Shown: piece after piece, positions 60,985-64,000 of the stretch
How positions within the stretch are numbered: the first letter of the stretch is position 1
Layout: each line of letters starts with the position of its first letter
NCBI GenBank assembly: GCA_034509425.1
Contig: JAVTVJ010000851.1
Location: 124,001-188,000 of the forward strand
Source of the DNA: Eopsaltria australis
Lineage: Eukaryota; Chordata; Aves; Passeriformes; Petroicidae
Direction: 5' to 3'
Length of the DNA: 64,000 bases
The notes under the pieces: generated by a model
The model's database searches: none
What the model was told of the DNA's origin: nothing
Seen by the model: only the letters and a program-made list of their open reading frames with translations
Translations under genes and position numbers: made by a program

Positions 60985-63900
60985 CTCCATCCCCATCTCT
61001 ATCCCCATCCCCATCCCCATCCCCATGCCCATGCCCCTCCCCATCCCGCTGCTCACGTGTCCTCAGCAGCGAAGCGGGTGGGCCGGCAGGAGCCCTCGGG
61101 GCTGTGCCAGGCGCAGTAAGGGTCCCGTGCCAGCACGCACTCGGCACAGCTCTGGTGCAGGCTGCAGTTGGCCAGCGGGACCTCCAGGATGCCTCTGGAG
61201 TAGCCCACGTAGAGGATGCCCTGGGGAAGGAGAGGCACAGGGCTGAGCCTCCCCCAGGCTCCGGTGCTGGTGTTGGATGGCTGTTGGGTGATCTGGGTGA
61301 CCACACCTGCCCTACCTTCCCTGGGGCCAGCAGCAGGTTCTTCACCGGCTCCGGCGTCGCAAAGAGCTGGATGCTCTCCACGATGTGGGGACCCTCAGGC
61401 AGCTCCACTGCCTTGTGCAGGAGACCCTCCACTGTGGGGCAAAGGGGATATCACTGAGGCTTTGGAGCCAAGGGAAGGGTCCAAGGAGGGGTGACCCTGA
61501 GTGCACTCCCATCTAAACCCACCTGTGGCCAGGAACATGACACGATATGTGGTCCCTGAGATGCCGCGAGTCTCATCCACTGTGATGCGCGTGTAGGTGA
61601 CGTCCGACTTCACCAGGAGAGGCCGCCCCTGGATGGGTGACACCTTCCCGTCCATCAGGAAATGGTCCTTCATGAAGGTGAGGGCTTTGTCCGAGGAGGG
61701 ACCCATGGAGCACTGTGGGGGGAGAGAAGGGTCTGTGCTGGTGTGGGAAACTGAGGCACATGGAGGGGAGGATGTGCTGCGTCCCCGCACTGCCCTGTGC
61801 CAGCATCAGTGGGGCGCAGAGGGACCCTCCTCCTCTCTCATCCCGCTTGCAGTGCGAGCACACAGGGCAAACTGGGATAGACAGACCCCGTCTCTTGGAG
61901 ACCAACAGTGTCCCCCAGAGAGTCCAGTCCCCCTGAGTGGGCAGCACTCACACTGCCAGGCCGGGGACTCATGTCAGGGCCACTGTAGACAGTCCAGCGA
62001 GAGCTCTCCTTGTTCAGCTCCTTGTACTTGCCCTCGAAGACCTCCTCCAGATCCTCCTGGCTGTAGGCACAGACGGCGGCGCTGCCTGCCCTGCCTGCCT
62101 GCCTGCAGGGAGGGACAGCCAGGTGAGCAGCAGCAGGGCACAGGCCCCCAGGCTTCCCCCACACCCCTGGGCACTCACCACTGTGAGGTGAAGACGGCAT
62201 AGAAGTCGGTGCGGCCATCGGGGCGGGGCAGGGCGAAGGCGTGGTGGATGACATTGAAGGGGAAGCGGCCAGGCTGGGAGCACACCAGCTGCGCCTTCAG
62301 GAAAGTTGTCCACTTCTTCTGCAGCACCTTGTCCCCCCCTACATCGCTCTGCAGGAGCCAGAGGGTGCTCATTACCAAGGTGACAAGATCCAGGTACTCC
62401 CTTTGTCCCCTTTCTTTGTCCCCCACCACGGTATCGTCACCCCATGTCATTGTCACCCCCCGTCATCGTTGCTGATCACAGTATAAGTACCGTCCCCATT
62501 ATTGTCTCCTGTCATTGTCCCACACTGTCATCATCCCCATCACTGTACCCCCACTGTAGCCCACCATCATTCCCTGCTGTCATCCCTGCACCCACCTTGC
62601 AGACGCGGGCCACTCGCGGCACCAGGAGCCGCTCAAAGAAGTCGAACTCGTCCGCTGTCTCCTCGAAGAAGAAGTAGACCTTGTCGTCCCCAGGGATGCT
62701 GAAGGAGGCCACGAAGGCGGCGTCGGCTACAGGCACAGCCAGGGCAGGTGGGTGAGGAGCTGCAGTCGGGGGGGGGCTGCAGGCACCTCCCCAGGAACAG
62801 TCCCCAGGACCTTCCCTCTGCTCACCCGAGAGCCAGCGGAGGAAGGCGTCTGTCTTGAGCAGGGTGCGGGTGCCCAGCGAGCGGGAGATGATGGGCTCGT
62901 TGCCCTGGAAGTTGTTCATGGTGCCAGCGTAGAGTTCGCCGTCTGCTCAGGGACAGAGCGGGAGTGAGGCGCAGCGAGGACCCCCCCACCCTCACCCTCC
63001 ACTCCATCCAGGGGTGGGTGCCCACCCGTGAGGCCGCTGGCCCCATACTCACCCACCAGCAGGGCCGTGTAGGTGTGCTGGGGATCAAAGGGGCACTGGC
63101 CCTTCCCGTCCAGGAAGGGTTGTCCTCTGCCACTGGACACCAGTGTGAAGCTCTCCAGGTGCTGTGGAAAAAGGGAGAAAAATCAGCCAAAGGAGTGAAA
63201 ACAACCCCAAATCTGTAGGGAATGACTGTGGAATACCTTGCAGACATGGGGTGGCCCGTGTCTTCAAGGTGGGTGCAGGGTTGATGACAGGGGGTGATGA
63301 GAGAGGGTGCTGGGGGTACCCGGCTCCTGTCACCTTCCCTCATTTTCCGTTTGGGGAGTGGCAATCCCTGCCACGTGCTCAGCATGGAGGGAACTGAGGC
63401 AGGGACAGAGAGCCAGAGGAAGAGTTGCTGGCAGCTGAGTGAGAATCACCAAGGTCTTCTTTAGCAGATGGGACACAAAGATGTCCCCTGGGGGGGACAC
63501 CCAGCACCCTGATCCTGGGGACACCCCATGAGGCAATTCACTTCTGGGACTGTATTTTGTGGGTCCTCACAGCAACACCACAACCTGCCCAGAGACCCTC
63601 TGCACCCTGTCCTGGGGAGGACACTCACAATGTAGGTGCATGCGGGGCTGAAGGCGTAGGTCCCACAGACGTAGAGGTGGGTCTGGTTCAGGGCCACCAG
63701 GACTCGGATGAAGTTGAAGCACTCGGTCTGAGGAGGAAAGAGCAGAGTTGGGTGCTGAGAACCCCAGTAGCTTTGTGGGACCCCTGAGCCCCCACCGGGC
63801 CATCTCACCTCTCGGCTCTTCTTCTTAAAAGCACATTCAGAGGTTTTCTCGGCTGTGGGTCCCCACATTATCTGCAAGGGAATGGAGATGTTCCTGAGCT

Positions 63901-64000
63901 GTTGAGCCCAGCCCCAGTGGGGAAACTGAAACACAGCGGAGGTCCCGCCGCCCCCGCTCCCCAAAAGTGGTGGCTGCTCACCGAGGCTTTGGCACGGATG
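59347..64000 (-). CDS. SEMA4A: SEMA4A, 3' part (C-terminal ~678 residues); gene continues past the window end
   Basis: Minus-strand exons 64000-63982 (partial), 63871-63809, 63727-63629, 63161-63053, 62942-62826, 62726-62596, 62348-62179, 62102-61952, 61712-61523, 61431-61316, 61220-61057, 60163-60078 and 59969-59347, all phase-compatible. Sema-domain landmarks include FSPACTYI, GTMNNFQGNEPI, VYFFFEETADEFDFFERL, KWTTFLKAQLVC and GKYKELNKESSRW. The PSI region (CSLHQSCAECVLARDPYCAW), an Ig-like segment with VVQLPCP and GTYKCQATENG, a membrane helix after SYWPQFVTVTV and an acidic tail ending DVDNNRLHVPAGDTA follow. The LPCP...SALASY and SYWP.FVTVTV blocks identify SEMA4A rather than another class 4 semaphorin. 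In mammals it is a transmembrane ligand for plexins and immune receptors. About 90 N-terminal residues lie outside the window. Confidence 0.95.
60216..61044 (+). repeat. (CCCATG/CCCCAT/CTCCAT)n hexanucleotide satellite in a SEMA4A intron
   Basis: About 830 bp of nearly pure hexamer, with blocks of CCCATG, CCCCAT and CTCCAT alternating, fills the 893-bp intron between the PSI exon (ends 61057) and the next exon (starts 60163). On the SEMA4A sense strand it is G-rich (GGGCAT/GGGGAT). All six frames are largely open, which produces long but meaningless MP-, HAHP- and MGMG-type frames. Confidence 0.97.

Noticed and set aside
59990..61246. Very long open frames on both strands (MPMP-, HAHP- and MGMG-rich)
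   Set aside because: They are produced by the CCCATG-type hexamer array, have no homology-like complexity, and overlap real SEMA4A exons and introns.

Overview
The window looks like nuclear DNA of a bird, most likely a passerine. It holds compact multi-exon vertebrate genes with GT-AG introns and CpG-rich promoters, many fragments of CR1 LINEs, two near-identical solo LTRs with apparent 6-bp target duplications, and one tRNA-Ile-headed SINE with a CR1-like tail (TguSINE1-like, a family described from zebra finch). There is no prokaryotic, CRISPR or phage content.

The gene order matches a block on human 1q22: TMEM79 (-, 1714-3292), SMG5 (+, 5370-33205), a PAQR6-like locus (+, about 40064-42045), BGLAP/osteocalcin (-, 42679-43461), PMF1 (-, 45592-47947), SLC25A44 (-, 50613-53902, with a non-coding 5' exon near 58.3 kb) and the 3' part of SEMA4A (-, 59347 to beyond 64000). 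Relative orientations are the same as in human. The corresponding chicken region is probably microchromosome 25 (inference).

Region by region. 1-1.4 kb: no recognised gene. 1.4-5.2 kb: TMEM79, read leftwards, then CpG-rich sequence between two divergent promoters. 5.2-33.2 kb: the 22 coding exons of SMG5, whose joined reading frame is open for 1049 codons; its introns hold CR1 fragments, two solo LTRs and a pyrimidine decamer satellite. 33.2-37.4 kb: SMG5 3' UTR with several poly(A) signals. 40-42 kb: PAQR6-like exons carrying several frameshifts, a premature stop and damaged splice sites, so probably a unitary pseudogene. 42.6-43.6 kb: a compact, intact osteocalcin gene with a TATA box and an OSE2/Runx2-type site. 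45.6-48.1 kb: PMF1 with an in-frame minisatellite in exon 1. 48.6-58.4 kb: SLC25A44. 58.8-64 kb: SEMA4A exons, one intron filled by an 830-bp hexanucleotide satellite.

The genes do not form one pathway: SMG5 acts in nonsense-mediated decay, BGLAP in bone matrix, PMF1 at kinetochores, SLC25A44 in mitochondrial branched-chain amino acid import, SEMA4A in cell guidance and immune signalling, and TMEM79 in secretory membranes. I found no new multi-gene system. The most notable signals are the decayed PAQR6 locus, the coding minisatellite in PMF1, a GC-AG intron in SMG5, and the LTR pair that brackets SMG5 exons 6-7. Family assignments rest on remembered protein similarity; no searches were run.
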